A stretch of 64,000 nucleotides of DNA, taken from NCBI GenBank assembly GCA_913054135.1, contig CAJXJK010000003.1, positions 124,001 through 188,000 on the forward strand, read 5' to 3'. The notes under the pieces were generated by a model that saw nothing but the letters and a program-made list of their open reading frames with translations, did not search any database and was not told the DNA's origin. Positions 47,271-56,196 of the stretch are shown piece by piece (the stretch's first letter is position 1; each line of letters opens with the position of its first letter). The position numbers were made by a program, and so were the translations under genes. The DNA is from an uncultured Flavobacteriales bacterium. Its GTDB lineage: Bacteria > Bacteroidota > Bacteroidia > Flavobacteriales_D > Crocinitomicaceae.

Positions 47271-48206
47271 ATGACCAAACAATCCTACCTCAACATTTGC
47301 GAAAAAATAGCTCCTTTCATTCACAGAACACCTGTGATGTCTTCACAATTGATTAATGATATTGCAGGATGTGAAGTGTTTTTTAAATGTGAGAACTTTC
47401 AAAAAATGGGTGCATTCAAAATGCGCGGAGCTACTAATGCAATTCTAAATTTGTCAGAGGAACAAAGGGCTAAAGGAGTCGTAACACACTCATCAGGAAA
47501 CTTTGCACAAGCACTTTCATTGGCAGCAAGGAGCTTAGGAGTAACAGCCTATATCGTCATGCCCTCTTCGGCGCCTCAAGTCAAAATTGACGCGGTAAAA
47601 GGATATGGTGGAATCGTTTCAATTTGCCCTCCGACTTTGAAAGACAGAGAAGAAAGTGCAAAAGCAATTGAAAATGAAAAAGGCGCCTCCTTTCTACATC
47701 CATCAAATGATGATGATGTGATTCATGGACAAGGAACAGCTGCAATTGAATTATTAGAAGATTACCCTAACCTTAATGCCATCTTCACCCCAGTTGGTGG
47801 TGGTGGACTTTTAGGCGGAACAGCTTTGGCCGCCAGTCTTTTTGCCCCTGATTGTAATGTTTATGCCGGTGAGCCTGAAGAGGCTGATGATGCCTATCGG
47901 TCTTTGAAATCTGGAAAAATAGAAACTAATGATTCAGCCAATACAATTGCTGATGGACTTAAAACTCAATTGGGTGATCGCAACTTTCCAATTATTCAAG
48001 AGCACGTAAAAGAGATTTTTTTAGTGAGTGAAGAAGAAATATTAGAAGCCTTAAAACTGATTTGGACTCGAATGAAAATAATCGTTGAGCCAAGCTCTGC
48101 TGTAGCTTTTGCGGCACTGTTGAAAAACAAAGAGGCTCTCAAAAATCAAAAAGTAGGAATTATCATATCTGGCGGAAATGTTGATTTAGACAATCTTCCT
48201 TTTTAA
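47271..48206 (+). CDS. PLP-dependent threonine/serine dehydratase or racemase
   Basis: 311 residues, fold type II. The PLP lysine is in GAFKMRGATNAI (about 44), the phosphate/substrate loop SSGNFAQAL has Phe where many enzymes have His, and the glycine loop is GGGGLLGG. No ACT domain is present, so the protein is short. Family members deaminate threonine/serine or racemize serine; the exact reaction is uncertain. The gene is followed by GH20 with a one-base TAATG overlap, so it is in the glycan operon by position, which is unusual for an amino-acid enzyme. Confidence 0.88.
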   Translation: MTKQSYLNICEKIAPFIHRTPVMSSQLINDIAGCEVFFKCENFQKMGAFKMRGATNAILNLSEEQRAKGVVTHSSGNFAQALSLAARSLGVTAYIVMPSSAPQVKIDAVKGYGGIVSICPPTLKDREESAKAIENEKGASFLHPSNDDDVIHGQGTAAIELLEDYPNLNAIFTPVGGGGLLGGTALAASLFAPDCNVYAGEPEEADDAYRSLKSGKIETNDSANTIADGLKTQLGDRNFPIIQEHVKEIFLVSEEEILEALKLIWTRMKIIVEPSSAVAFAALLKNKEALKNQKVGIIISGGNVDLDNLPF

Positions 48207-50449
48207 TGATCCGGCTCATTACATATCTACTTTTTGTTTGCATCAGCTTTTCAGTGTTTGGCCAAAAAGTTGACTTAATTCCTGCCGTTAATAATCAACA
48301 AACTTTTGCAGGGTCCTTTCAATTGAATAGTGAAACTGGCATCTCCTTCAAACATTCTGATTCACTCAAGAACGAAGCCGAATACTTGAAAAGTGTTATT
48401 GGTGTCGCTTCTAATTTTAACACACAGTTGAGACCTCCTCCCGGACGCAAAGGGAATAACATTTTACTCTCTGTTAACTCTGAATTACTTGAAAAAGGAA
48501 AAGAAACTTATCTATTGTCAATCAAAGAAGATGGAATCAAAATACAAGGCGCCACGAGAACTGGAGTAATGCGAGGAATTCAAACTCTTAGACAGCTCTT
48601 TCATCCAAAATTTCATGCGCCATGGAATGTGAACGCCTGGACTTTACCCCTTGTCGAAATTGCTGATTATCCTCATTATGAACATAGAGGGTTTATGTTG
48701 GATGTGTGCCGACATTACTTTGATGCCGCAGTTGTCAAAGAATACATTGACTTACTTGCTTTTTACCGCATGAACGTGCTTCACCTTCATTTGACTGAAG
48801 ACCAAGGTTGGCGTTTTGCTTCTGAAAAATATCCGCTACTCAACACTATCAGCTCTACAAGAACAGAATTGAATGGGGAGCAATATGGCGGATTGTTCAC
48901 CAAAGAAGAATTAAAAGAGATTGTGGCCTATGCATCTGAAAGACATATCACAGTAATTCCCGAAATTGAAATGCCAGGCCATTCTCAAGCTGCCTTAGCG
49001 GCTTATCCACATCTGTCATGCACGGGCGAAGATGTCGAAGTAGCAAATGATTGGGGTGTTTTCAAAGAAATATATTGCGCAGGAAATGACTCTACTTTCA
49101 TCTTTTTAGAAACAATATTGGACGAAGTAATGGAAATATTTCCGTCTAAATACATTCACATTGGTGGAGATGAAGCCCCTAAACAAAGATGGGAGCAATG
49201 TGACAAGTGTCAAAAAAGAATTAAGGATGAAGGCCTTGAAAACGAACAAGAATTGCAGAGCTATTTTATAAAAAGAATTGACGAATACTTGGCGGATCAC
49301 GGAAAGTCAATAATCGGTTGGGATGAAATTTTAGAGGGCGGACTCTGTGATGGGGCCACTGTGCAATCTTGGCGAGGATACGAGGGCGGAATTGAAGCTG
49401 CTAATCAAGAACATAAGGTTATTATGTCTCCAACCTCTCATTGCTATTTAGATTATGGACTTTCTTCCATTGATGTTCAAAAAATCTATTCATTTAACCC
49501 CGAACCTGCCGACCCAAATTTCACTAATTCGGAATTCATTATTGGAGGCGAATGTAATATGTGGACAGAACATGTACCCGACAGAAAAACCTTGGATAAA
49601 ATGGTTTTTCCAAGACTGATTGCTTTTTCAGAAGCCCTTTGGACATCTCCTTCTGAAAGTATGTACCCTTCCTTCTACGAGCGACTTCAAACTCATTATC
49701 CCGTATTGGATAAATTCGGAATTCAGTATGGTCTTGAAATGGTTCCGGTAAAATTAAAAGACAGTATTATTAATGAAAAAACTCACATAGCTATCGAACA
49801 TGCAATGCCCGAATTCAAAAGCATGTATAAGTGGAGAAACGAGAACACGATTGAAGAATATGAAAACTACACTTCGCCTATCACCCTTAATCAAAGCGGA
49901 ATTTTTGTGGTTCAACCTTTAAAAAATGGACAGTTTTATGGAGAAGAAATATTACAGTCTTATGAATTTCACAGAGCCATAAACTCCAAGGCTACATATA
50001 AGAGCATAATCAATAAATGGTATACTGCTGGCGGTGAAAAAGCTTTAATTAATGGTAAGCTTGGGTCGTTAGATTTTAGAGACGGCAACTGGCAAGGATT
50101 CTGGGGCAAAGACCTTATGACCGAAATTGAACTTGAAAAGTCTACAGAAATCGTGTCTGTAGAAATGAACTTCTACCATTATGCGAACGCCTGGATTGTG
50201 CAACCTAAAGAAGTCATTATTCAAACTTCAGAAGATGGAAAGAAATGGACAAAACCCAAGGTCGTTAAACTTGACAAACCAGCTTATGACAACCAAAAAA
50301 AGATTATCTCTGCTAGAGTTGATTTGAAAAAGCCGACACAATCAAAACACATTCGCATCAGTGCAATTAACTCAGGAAAAATGCCTGAACATCATGATGC
50401 GGCAGGAGAGCCATCTTGGATATTTATTGATGAAATAATTGTGAAATAA
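48206..50449 (+). CDS. beta-N-acetylhexosaminidase (GH20)
   Basis: 747 residues with signal peptide (about 1-20, FSVFG). An N-terminal GH20b-type domain precedes the TIM barrel, which begins EIADYPHYEHRGFMLDVCRHYF. The catalytic pair Asp322-Glu323 is in HIGGDEAP, and the WDEILEGG and QSWRGYEGG motifs are present. The C-terminal roughly 130 residues look like a discoidin (F5/8-type) sugar-binding domain (FWGKDLMTEIELEKSTEIVSVEM). It removes terminal beta-GlcNAc or GalNAc from chitin fragments, N-glycans or peptidoglycan. It is coupled on both sides by TAATG to the dehydratase and to CutC. Confidence 0.95.
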   Translation: MIRLITYLLFVCISFSVFGQKVDLIPAVNNQQTFAGSFQLNSETGISFKHSDSLKNEAEYLKSVIGVASNFNTQLRPPPGRKGNNILLSVNSELLEKGKETYLLSIKEDGIKIQGATRTGVMRGIQTLRQLFHPKFHAPWNVNAWTLPLVEIADYPHYEHRGFMLDVCRHYFDAAVVKEYIDLLAFYRMNVLHLHLTEDQGWRFASEKYPLLNTISSTRTELNGEQYGGLFTKEELKEIVAYASERHITVIPEIEMPGHSQAALAAYPHLSCTGEDVEVANDWGVFKEIYCAGNDSTFIFLETILDEVMEIFPSKYIHIGGDEAPKQRWEQCDKCQKRIKDEGLENEQELQSYFIKRIDEYLADHGKSIIGWDEILEGGLCDGATVQSWRGYEGGIEAANQEHKVIMSPTSHCYLDYGLSSIDVQKIYSFNPEPADPNFTNSEFIIGGECNMWTEHVPDRKTLDKMVFPRLIAFSEALWTSPSESMYPSFYERLQTHYPVLDKFGIQYGLEMVPVKLKDSIINEKTHIAIEHAMPEFKSMYKWRNENTIEEYENYTSPITLNQSGIFVVQPLKNGQFYGEEILQSYEFHRAINSKATYKSIINKWYTAGGEKALINGKLGSLDFRDGNWQGFWGKDLMTEIELEKSTEIVSVEMNFYHYANAWIVQPKEVIIQTSEDGKKWTKPKVVKLDKPAYDNQKKIISARVDLKKPTQSKHIRISAINSGKMPEHHDAAGEPSWIFIDEIIVK

Positions 50450-51144
50450 TGGATTTTGAACTCTGCATTGATAGCTTGAAAGAGGCATTGGTAGCCAAAC
50501 AAATGGGTCTTAAAAGAGTTGAGCTTTGTTCAGGATTAGAAGTGGGAGGTTTAACACCTTCTTACGGATTGATTTCGTCTTGTGTTGAAGTTGGTGGTGT
50601 AGAGGTACATGTCATGATAAGACCAAATGGAGGGAGCTTCGTTTATTCGGATGAAGATTTTCAAATAATGCAAAAAGACATTCTAGGCGCAGGCACAGCA
50701 AAGGCAGCTGGCGTGGTGTTTGGAGTTTTAACAAAAGACAATCGGCTAGACTATCAAAAAAATGCGGGCATGGTTCATTTTGCGAAAACTCAAAACCTTG
50801 AATGTACTTTTCACCGGGCTATTGATTTATCTTCTAATTGGGAGTTAGACCTTGAAGACCTAATAGAAATTGGTTTTGATAGAGTGCTCACTTCAGGCGG
50901 AGCTTCAAAGGCAATTGACGGAATTGATCAGATCGCCAAAATGAAAAAAAAAGCTGCTGGCCGGATAGAAATAATGGCGGGATCTGGTGTAAACCCAAAC
51001 AATGCCTTGATGCTATCAAAGGTGAAAGTTGATGCACTTCATTTTACAGCTCGCAAAACAATTGATAAGAATGATGATTTCTGCTTTGGAACAGACATAG
51101 AAGTTGACCAAACCAAAATTGAAGAAATCCTGAAGCACTTTTAA
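50449..51144 (+). CDS. cutC: CutC-family protein (PF03932)
   Basis: 231 residues. A TIM-barrel CutC fold: ELCIDSLKEALVAKQMGLKRVELCS at the start, IRPNGGSFVYSDEDF, TFHRAIDLS, DRVLTSGGAS, and MAGSGVN near the end. The name 'copper homeostasis' comes from E. coli phenotypes that have since been attributed to the sRNA MicL encoded within cutC, so the protein's function is not established. Here it overlaps GH20 upstream and a GH2 mannosidase downstream, each as TAATG, which argues for a carbohydrate-related reaction. No signal peptide, so cytoplasmic. Confidence 0.93.
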   Translation: MDFELCIDSLKEALVAKQMGLKRVELCSGLEVGGLTPSYGLISSCVEVGGVEVHVMIRPNGGSFVYSDEDFQIMQKDILGAGTAKAAGVVFGVLTKDNRLDYQKNAGMVHFAKTQNLECTFHRAIDLSSNWELDLEDLIEIGFDRVLTSGGASKAIDGIDQIAKMKKKAAGRIEIMAGSGVNPNNALMLSKVKVDALHFTARKTIDKNDDFCFGTDIEVDQTKIEEILKHF

Positions 51145-53441
51145 TGAAGGCTGGTTTACTCATATTCAAAGTGCTATTTGCGTTTTTAGCTTTTTCTCAA
51201 CCAAATACAGATTACTTAGATAAATGGACTTTAGAACTTGGCAAACATGATTTCCAAACCACAATTCCTTCTGAGGTTCATTTAGATCTTTATCAATCAG
51301 GTACAACAACTCATCCTTTTAATTGGAATGATTCCTTTTCAGAAAACATGATTGAAAAAGGGTCATTTACCTATTACACCTCATTTTTAGGAGAAAATTA
51401 TTTAGAAAAAGACAATATTGAATTAGTATTCGAAGGTCTTGACACTTACGCAGATGTCTACCTAAACGACTCTTGTATACTGAAGGCCAATAATATGTTT
51501 AGAAGCTGGGAGGTAGACATTAAGAATCTCATCAAAACTGGCCAAAACTCTCTTAGGGTTGAATTCACAAACCCTACCATCTTTAATGAAGAGCACGTAA
51601 AATCTGCTAAATACCAATTGCCCTCGGGGAATGAGACAGTTGACTTGAAAGTTTCTAATTACACTAGAAAAGCTGCTTATCAATTTGGATGGGATTGGAC
51701 GGAAAGGTATGTGGGCTGTGGGATATGGCGGCCAGTATATATCAGGAGTTGGGATATGGCAAGAATTTCTGACTATTATGTAGAGACTCTTTGTGTCTCA
51801 GAAGAGGAAGCTGAAATTGCTTATCACATTGAAATAGAAAGTGATTCTAAGAAAAAGAAAAAAACCTTCGTCAAGATAGATGGAAGAAGTTATGCTGTTA
51901 AACTCAAAGAAGGCACTAACAGCTTTCGATTTGAAAGAGAGATAAAGAACCCAAAATTATGGATGCCTAATGGTTATGGAGAGCCCAATATGAATCTATC
52001 TAAGATTGAGCTCTTCGAAAAAAAGAAATTGATTGATGCATCTGCCGTGCATTACGGAATAAGAACTGTAGAACTCGTAAATGAAGCAGACAGTATTGGA
52101 ACTTCATTTTATTTTAAGATCAACGGACAAGCAATATTTGCAAAAGGGGCTAACTATGTTCCTATGTCAACCTTCCCCTCAGAAGTTGATGCTCTTGATT
52201 ACAAAAAAATGATCTCTGAAGTTAGAGAAGCTAATATGAATATGCTTCGCGTTTGGGGTGGCGGAATTTATGAGGACGAACTCTTTTACAAATTTTGTGA
52301 CCAGAACGGAATACTAGTTTGGCAAGATTTCATGTTCGCCAATTCTATGTATCCTTCAGATGCAGCCTTTCATTCAAATATCAAAGAAGAAGTAAAAGAT
52401 AATATACGAAGACTAAGAAAGCACCCCTGTTTGGCTTTGTGGTGTGGTAATAATGAAATTGAAGTAGGGTGGAATAATTGGGGGTGGCAGGATGCATTCG
52501 GTTGGTCAGAAAATGATTCAACTGAAATCTGGAATAACTACCTCAACATCTTTCACACAGAGATTCCTGCCATTGTATCTCAAGAATCATCTTCAATTCC
52601 TTATGTTTCAACAAGCCCATTGAGCAATTGGGGTACAAAAGAAAACTTTAACCACAGTAGTATGCATTACTGGGGTGTATGGCATGGTGAAGATGACTTT
52701 ACTCAATTCAAAAACAATGTTGGTCGTTTTATGGTCGAATACGGATTTCAATCTTATCCAAAATATGATCAGCTATTAAAACACTCTAGAGGGGATGTAA
52801 GCTTTGAATCTGATTATTTAAAAAACAGGCAAAAAAGTTATGTGGGAGATAAGTGGATAAACAGAGAAATTGAAAAACGATATGACCGTGTTTCAGACAT
52901 TAAAGCGTGGCTTCAATTATCACAGCACATTCAGGCCAACGCTTTGAAGGCCGCTATTCAATCTCACCGCCTAAACGGTAAATGTAAGGGGACATTATTT
53001 TGGCAACTAAACGACAGTTGGCCTGGTCCATCTTGGTCCGTAATCAATTACGATCAAACGGAGAAAGTCGGTTTTGAAGAAGTCAGGAATCTTTATAGTC
53101 CGCAGGCAATATTCGTAGACACTACGGAAGAAAAGGTCTCGTTTTGGGCGGTTTCTGACTCACCTGACACTATCAATGTGAGCTTAAAAATTAATGTGAT
53201 TCAAGGCTTCAACACCTTGCTCGAAAAATCTATTCCGGCTGATCTCTCTTTTTTAAAATCGAAGAAAATCTATTCATTTGACAGAAAGATATTGGAAACT
53301 GGTAAATCTTTAGCTCCCTACATCATCATCAAATTAAAAAGTCGGATTACAGGTGAGACACTTTTTGAAGACACCTTCTTTTTTGGGCTAAGCCCAGATG
53401 AAAAATCTATCCTGTTTAATTCTCAGAAAAGTCGTCCTTAA
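51144..53441 (+). CDS. beta-mannosidase (GH2)
   Basis: 765 residues with a signal peptide (about 1-19). GH2 jelly-roll, Ig-like and barrel domains follow. The GH2 mannosidase signature is WCGNNEIEVGW (acid/base Glu438) and RFMVEYGFQSYP (nucleophile Glu532). LWQLNDSWPGPSWSVINYD is typical of mannosidases. It should cleave Man-beta-1,4-GlcNAc or mannan, fitting the neighbouring GH20. It overlaps cutC by one base and the convergent ATPase gene by 26 bases. Confidence 0.95.
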   Translation: MKAGLLIFKVLFAFLAFSQPNTDYLDKWTLELGKHDFQTTIPSEVHLDLYQSGTTTHPFNWNDSFSENMIEKGSFTYYTSFLGENYLEKDNIELVFEGLDTYADVYLNDSCILKANNMFRSWEVDIKNLIKTGQNSLRVEFTNPTIFNEEHVKSAKYQLPSGNETVDLKVSNYTRKAAYQFGWDWTERYVGCGIWRPVYIRSWDMARISDYYVETLCVSEEEAEIAYHIEIESDSKKKKKTFVKIDGRSYAVKLKEGTNSFRFEREIKNPKLWMPNGYGEPNMNLSKIELFEKKKLIDASAVHYGIRTVELVNEADSIGTSFYFKINGQAIFAKGANYVPMSTFPSEVDALDYKKMISEVREANMNMLRVWGGGIYEDELFYKFCDQNGILVWQDFMFANSMYPSDAAFHSNIKEEVKDNIRRLRKHPCLALWCGNNEIEVGWNNWGWQDAFGWSENDSTEIWNNYLNIFHTEIPAIVSQESSSIPYVSTSPLSNWGTKENFNHSSMHYWGVWHGEDDFTQFKNNVGRFMVEYGFQSYPKYDQLLKHSRGDVSFESDYLKNRQKSYVGDKWINREIEKRYDRVSDIKAWLQLSQHIQANALKAAIQSHRLNGKCKGTLFWQLNDSWPGPSWSVINYDQTEKVGFEEVRNLYSPQAIFVDTTEEKVSFWAVSDSPDTINVSLKINVIQGFNTLLEKSIPADLSFLKSKKIYSFDRKILETGKSLAPYIIIKLKSRITGETLFEDTFFFGLSPDEKSILFNSQKSRP

Positions 53442-54888
53442 TGCCAGACAAGAGCGTGTCTTCAAAATCAAAACGTTCTTGATACTTTTGCTTATCTAGC
53501 ATCTTGTGCTCTACCATTCCCCAAAGAACAAACTCTTTATAAAACAGCTTTTCACTTTCATCAATGCTCGGTTGATACTTCTCTAATATCTTATCTAGAG
53601 CCGGAATCGCATTTAAAGTTGCGGTATACTCATCATTGGTTGCATTCGTTTCCAATTGAAACTTTCCTCCTCTTGCAAACCACTCTACTACCTCATCAAA
53701 TTCGTCATAGTCAGTTGACTTTCTCAGTTTCTTGATCTCTTTAAACTTGATTGAGAATAAATCTTTCACGGCTTCACCAATCAATATTTTCGCCACTGAT
53801 TCTGCTCCTTCTTGCTCTCCTTCGTAAACCAATTCTAACTTACCTGTCATAGCGGGAATGATTCCTAAGATATCAGATACTCTCAAGACAGTAGATTTGT
53901 CTTTACTCATCAACAATCGCAACTCAGCTGTGCTCATCAAGTTCTCAAATGCCGTGATGCTCATTCTGGCCGAAACGCCACTTTTTGCATCTACATAGTC
54001 ATTTTCTCTTGCTTCAAAACTGATATGCTCAATGAGGTCTCTCGCCAATTCAGGAACAACAACATTCTTCTCTGCATTCTCTGAAATCTTTGCCTCTTGT
54101 GTGGTAATTTGTTTTGCTAAAACCACATCTTTTGGATAATGAGTCAGGATTTGTGATCCGATTCTATCCTTTAGTGGCGTTACAATACTTCCTCTATTAG
54201 TATAATCTTCAGGATTAGCAGTAAAGATAAATTGTAGGTCAAGCGGAAGTCTTAATTGAAAACCTCTAATTTGTATGTCTCCTTCTTGTAAGATGTTGAA
54301 CAATGAAACCTGAATTCTTGCTTGTAAATCAGGTAATTCATTAATTACAAAAATGCATCTATTTGCTCTTGGAATCATTCCGTAATGAATTACGCGATCA
54401 TCTGCGTATGATAGTTTTAAGTTGGCTGCTTTTATAGGGTCAACATCTCCAATTAGGTCAGCAACAGTAACATCTGGCGTAGCCAACTTCTCAAAAAATC
54501 TTCTATCTCTATGCACCCAAGAAATTGGTGTGTCATCTCCTTTTTCTTCAATTAGTTCGGATGCGAATCTTGACATAGGTTGCAAAGGATCGTCATTTAT
54601 TTCAGAGCCTCCAACAATCGGCATCCATTCATCTAATAATTGAACCAATGAACGAGCAATTTTAGTTTTTGCTTGGCCTCTAAGTCCTAACAAATTTATG
54701 TTGTGTTTAGATAAAATCGCAGAGAACAATTGTGGTAAGACAGTGTTTTCGTAACCCACGATTCCCTCAAAGGTTGTGTTACCAGATTCAAGGTGTTTCA
54801 TCAAATTATCTCTCAATTCGTCCTTAATTGACTTTGATTGATATCCTGACTTTTTTAATTCACCTAAGTTTTTAATTGATGGAGTCAT
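53416..54888 (-). CDS. MoxR/Mg-chelatase-like AAA+ ATPase
   Basis: 490 residues. The Walker A is GLRGQAKTK, with Ala in place of the usual last Gly before Lys. Walker B is RCIFVINELPDL, and the sensor/arginine regions lie around FIFTANPEDYTNRGSIVTPLKDRIGS. The overall form is that of the Mg-chelatase subunit I/MoxR group. These ATPases pair with VWA-domain proteins as chaperone-like remodellers. The VWA partner lies immediately upstream on the same strand (three bases between). The target is unknown. Confidence 0.92.
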   Translation of the reverse strand: MTPSIKNLGELKKSGYQSKSIKDELRDNLMKHLESGNTTFEGIVGYENTVLPQLFSAILSKHNINLLGLRGQAKTKIARSLVQLLDEWMPIVGGSEINDDPLQPMSRFASELIEEKGDDTPISWVHRDRRFFEKLATPDVTVADLIGDVDPIKAANLKLSYADDRVIHYGMIPRANRCIFVINELPDLQARIQVSLFNILQEGDIQIRGFQLRLPLDLQFIFTANPEDYTNRGSIVTPLKDRIGSQILTHYPKDVVLAKQITTQEAKISENAEKNVVVPELARDLIEHISFEARENDYVDAKSGVSARMSITAFENLMSTAELRLLMSKDKSTVLRVSDILGIIPAMTGKLELVYEGEQEGAESVAKILIGEAVKDLFSIKFKEIKKLRKSTDYDEFDEVVEWFARGGKFQLETNATNDEYTATLNAIPALDKILEKYQPSIDESEKLFYKEFVLWGMVEHKMLDKQKYQERFDFEDTLLSGIKDDFSEN

Positions 54889-54891
54889 ATC

Positions 54892-56013
54892 TTATCCTTT
54901 AATTCGCTTTTTTCTATTTGTTTCGTAATCCTCAAAGATCATTTCACCCAAACCTTTTAGTCCAGTGTAAAACGCTTTTCCTTGATTCTCTTCAGTGAAC
55001 TTGCTCACGAACTCCATTAGGTATTCGTCTTGAGCAATCATGAAAGTTGTGATTGGTATTTTCAGTTTTCTTGCTTGACGGGCCATATTGTAACATTTGT
55101 CTACAATAAAGTCATCTAAACCAAAGCTGTTTTTATAGTAATCTCCATCAGACATGCGTAAGCAACTTGGCTTGCCATCAGTGATCATGAATATTTGTTT
55201 GTTCGTATGTCTTTTCCTTCTAAGAATATCCATTGCCAATTGAATTCCTGCCACTGTATTCGTGTGATAGGGACCAACCTGAAGATACGGTAAGTCTTTC
55301 AACTTAACCGGCCAGGCATCATTCCCGAATACGATAATATCTAAAGAGTCTTTAGGATATCTTGTTTGAATTAATTCTGCAAGTGCCATTGCAACTTTCT
55401 TTGCTGGCGTGATTCTGTCTTCGCCATATAAGATCATTGAATGTGAAATGTCAATCATCAAGACGGTAGACATTTGAGCTTTATGATGAGTGTCGTTCAC
55501 CACCAAATCTCTTTCGTTAAGTGTGAAGTCCATCATTCCGTTATTGACTTGAGCATTCTTGATGCTTTCAGTCATTGAAATGTTCTCTAAACTATCTCCA
55601 AATTGATAATCTCGAAGCTCGCCTGTGTGCTCATCACCTTTACCAAGATGCTTCGTCTTATGATTGCCGCTTCCTGATTTTCTGAGGTTTCCAAATATTT
55701 GGTTCAAAGCATTTTGACGAATTGCACGCTCTGTCTTTGCAGTAATGACTGGGCCTCCTCCTTGTTGATCATCAGGGTCTCTTAAAAACCCTTTTTTCTT
55801 AAGGTCTTCAATAAAATCCTCCATTGTATACTCGGGAGAAGTCAAATTATACTCTTTATCTAAATGACGCATCCAATCAATCGTCTCTTCTACATCACCA
55901 GAAGTATAGGTAATCAGCTCCATAAAAATATCAAACAAGCGTTCAAAAGGAGTTTTGCTCTCTTCTTCATGCTGTTTTATTATGATTCCGGTTTTTCCTA
56001 AATCTCTTTTCAT
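54892..56013 (-). CDS. VWA-domain protein, partner of the MoxR-like ATPase
   Basis: 373 residues. The VWA domain is at about 180-365, with the MIDAS motif DISHS in VLMIDISHSMILYG, then DIIVFGNDAWPVKL and FMITDGKPS. The N-terminal roughly 170 residues are polar with a KSGSGNHKTKHLGKGDEHTGEL-type basic stretch. It presents a metal-dependent adhesion site to a partner or substrate, and usually acts with the ATPase encoded three bases downstream. No signal peptide or membrane segment is visible, so the complex is cytoplasmic. Confidence 0.9.
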   Translation of the reverse strand: MKRDLGKTGIIIKQHEEESKTPFERLFDIFMELITYTSGDVEETIDWMRHLDKEYNLTSPEYTMEDFIEDLKKKGFLRDPDDQQGGGPVITAKTERAIRQNALNQIFGNLRKSGSGNHKTKHLGKGDEHTGELRDYQFGDSLENISMTESIKNAQVNNGMMDFTLNERDLVVNDTHHKAQMSTVLMIDISHSMILYGEDRITPAKKVAMALAELIQTRYPKDSLDIIVFGNDAWPVKLKDLPYLQVGPYHTNTVAGIQLAMDILRRKRHTNKQIFMITDGKPSCLRMSDGDYYKNSFGLDDFIVDKCYNMARQARKLKIPITTFMIAQDEYLMEFVSKFTEENQGKAFYTGLKGLGEMIFEDYETNRKKRIKG

Positions 56014-56196
56014 TGATGCTTGGACGAATTGAATATTGCGTGCTTACTAATTTAACAAAGTAATGGGACAAATGTTCTTCGTGTTGACGATAGAGGCTGA
56101 ATGATATTTTAGAAGAGGTCTTTGAATTGGTCTATCAAGCAGAAAGCGTGTTGTTGATACAATTGCAAACAAAGCCGCTTTAATTTTGATGTTAAA

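Noticed and set aside
56014-56196. RNA gene in the 183-base gap between the VWA gene and the UbiB-like gene
   Set aside because: No tRNA cloverleaf, conserved stem or promoter was convincing. I see nothing functional beyond a weak TTACTTTG-like stretch.
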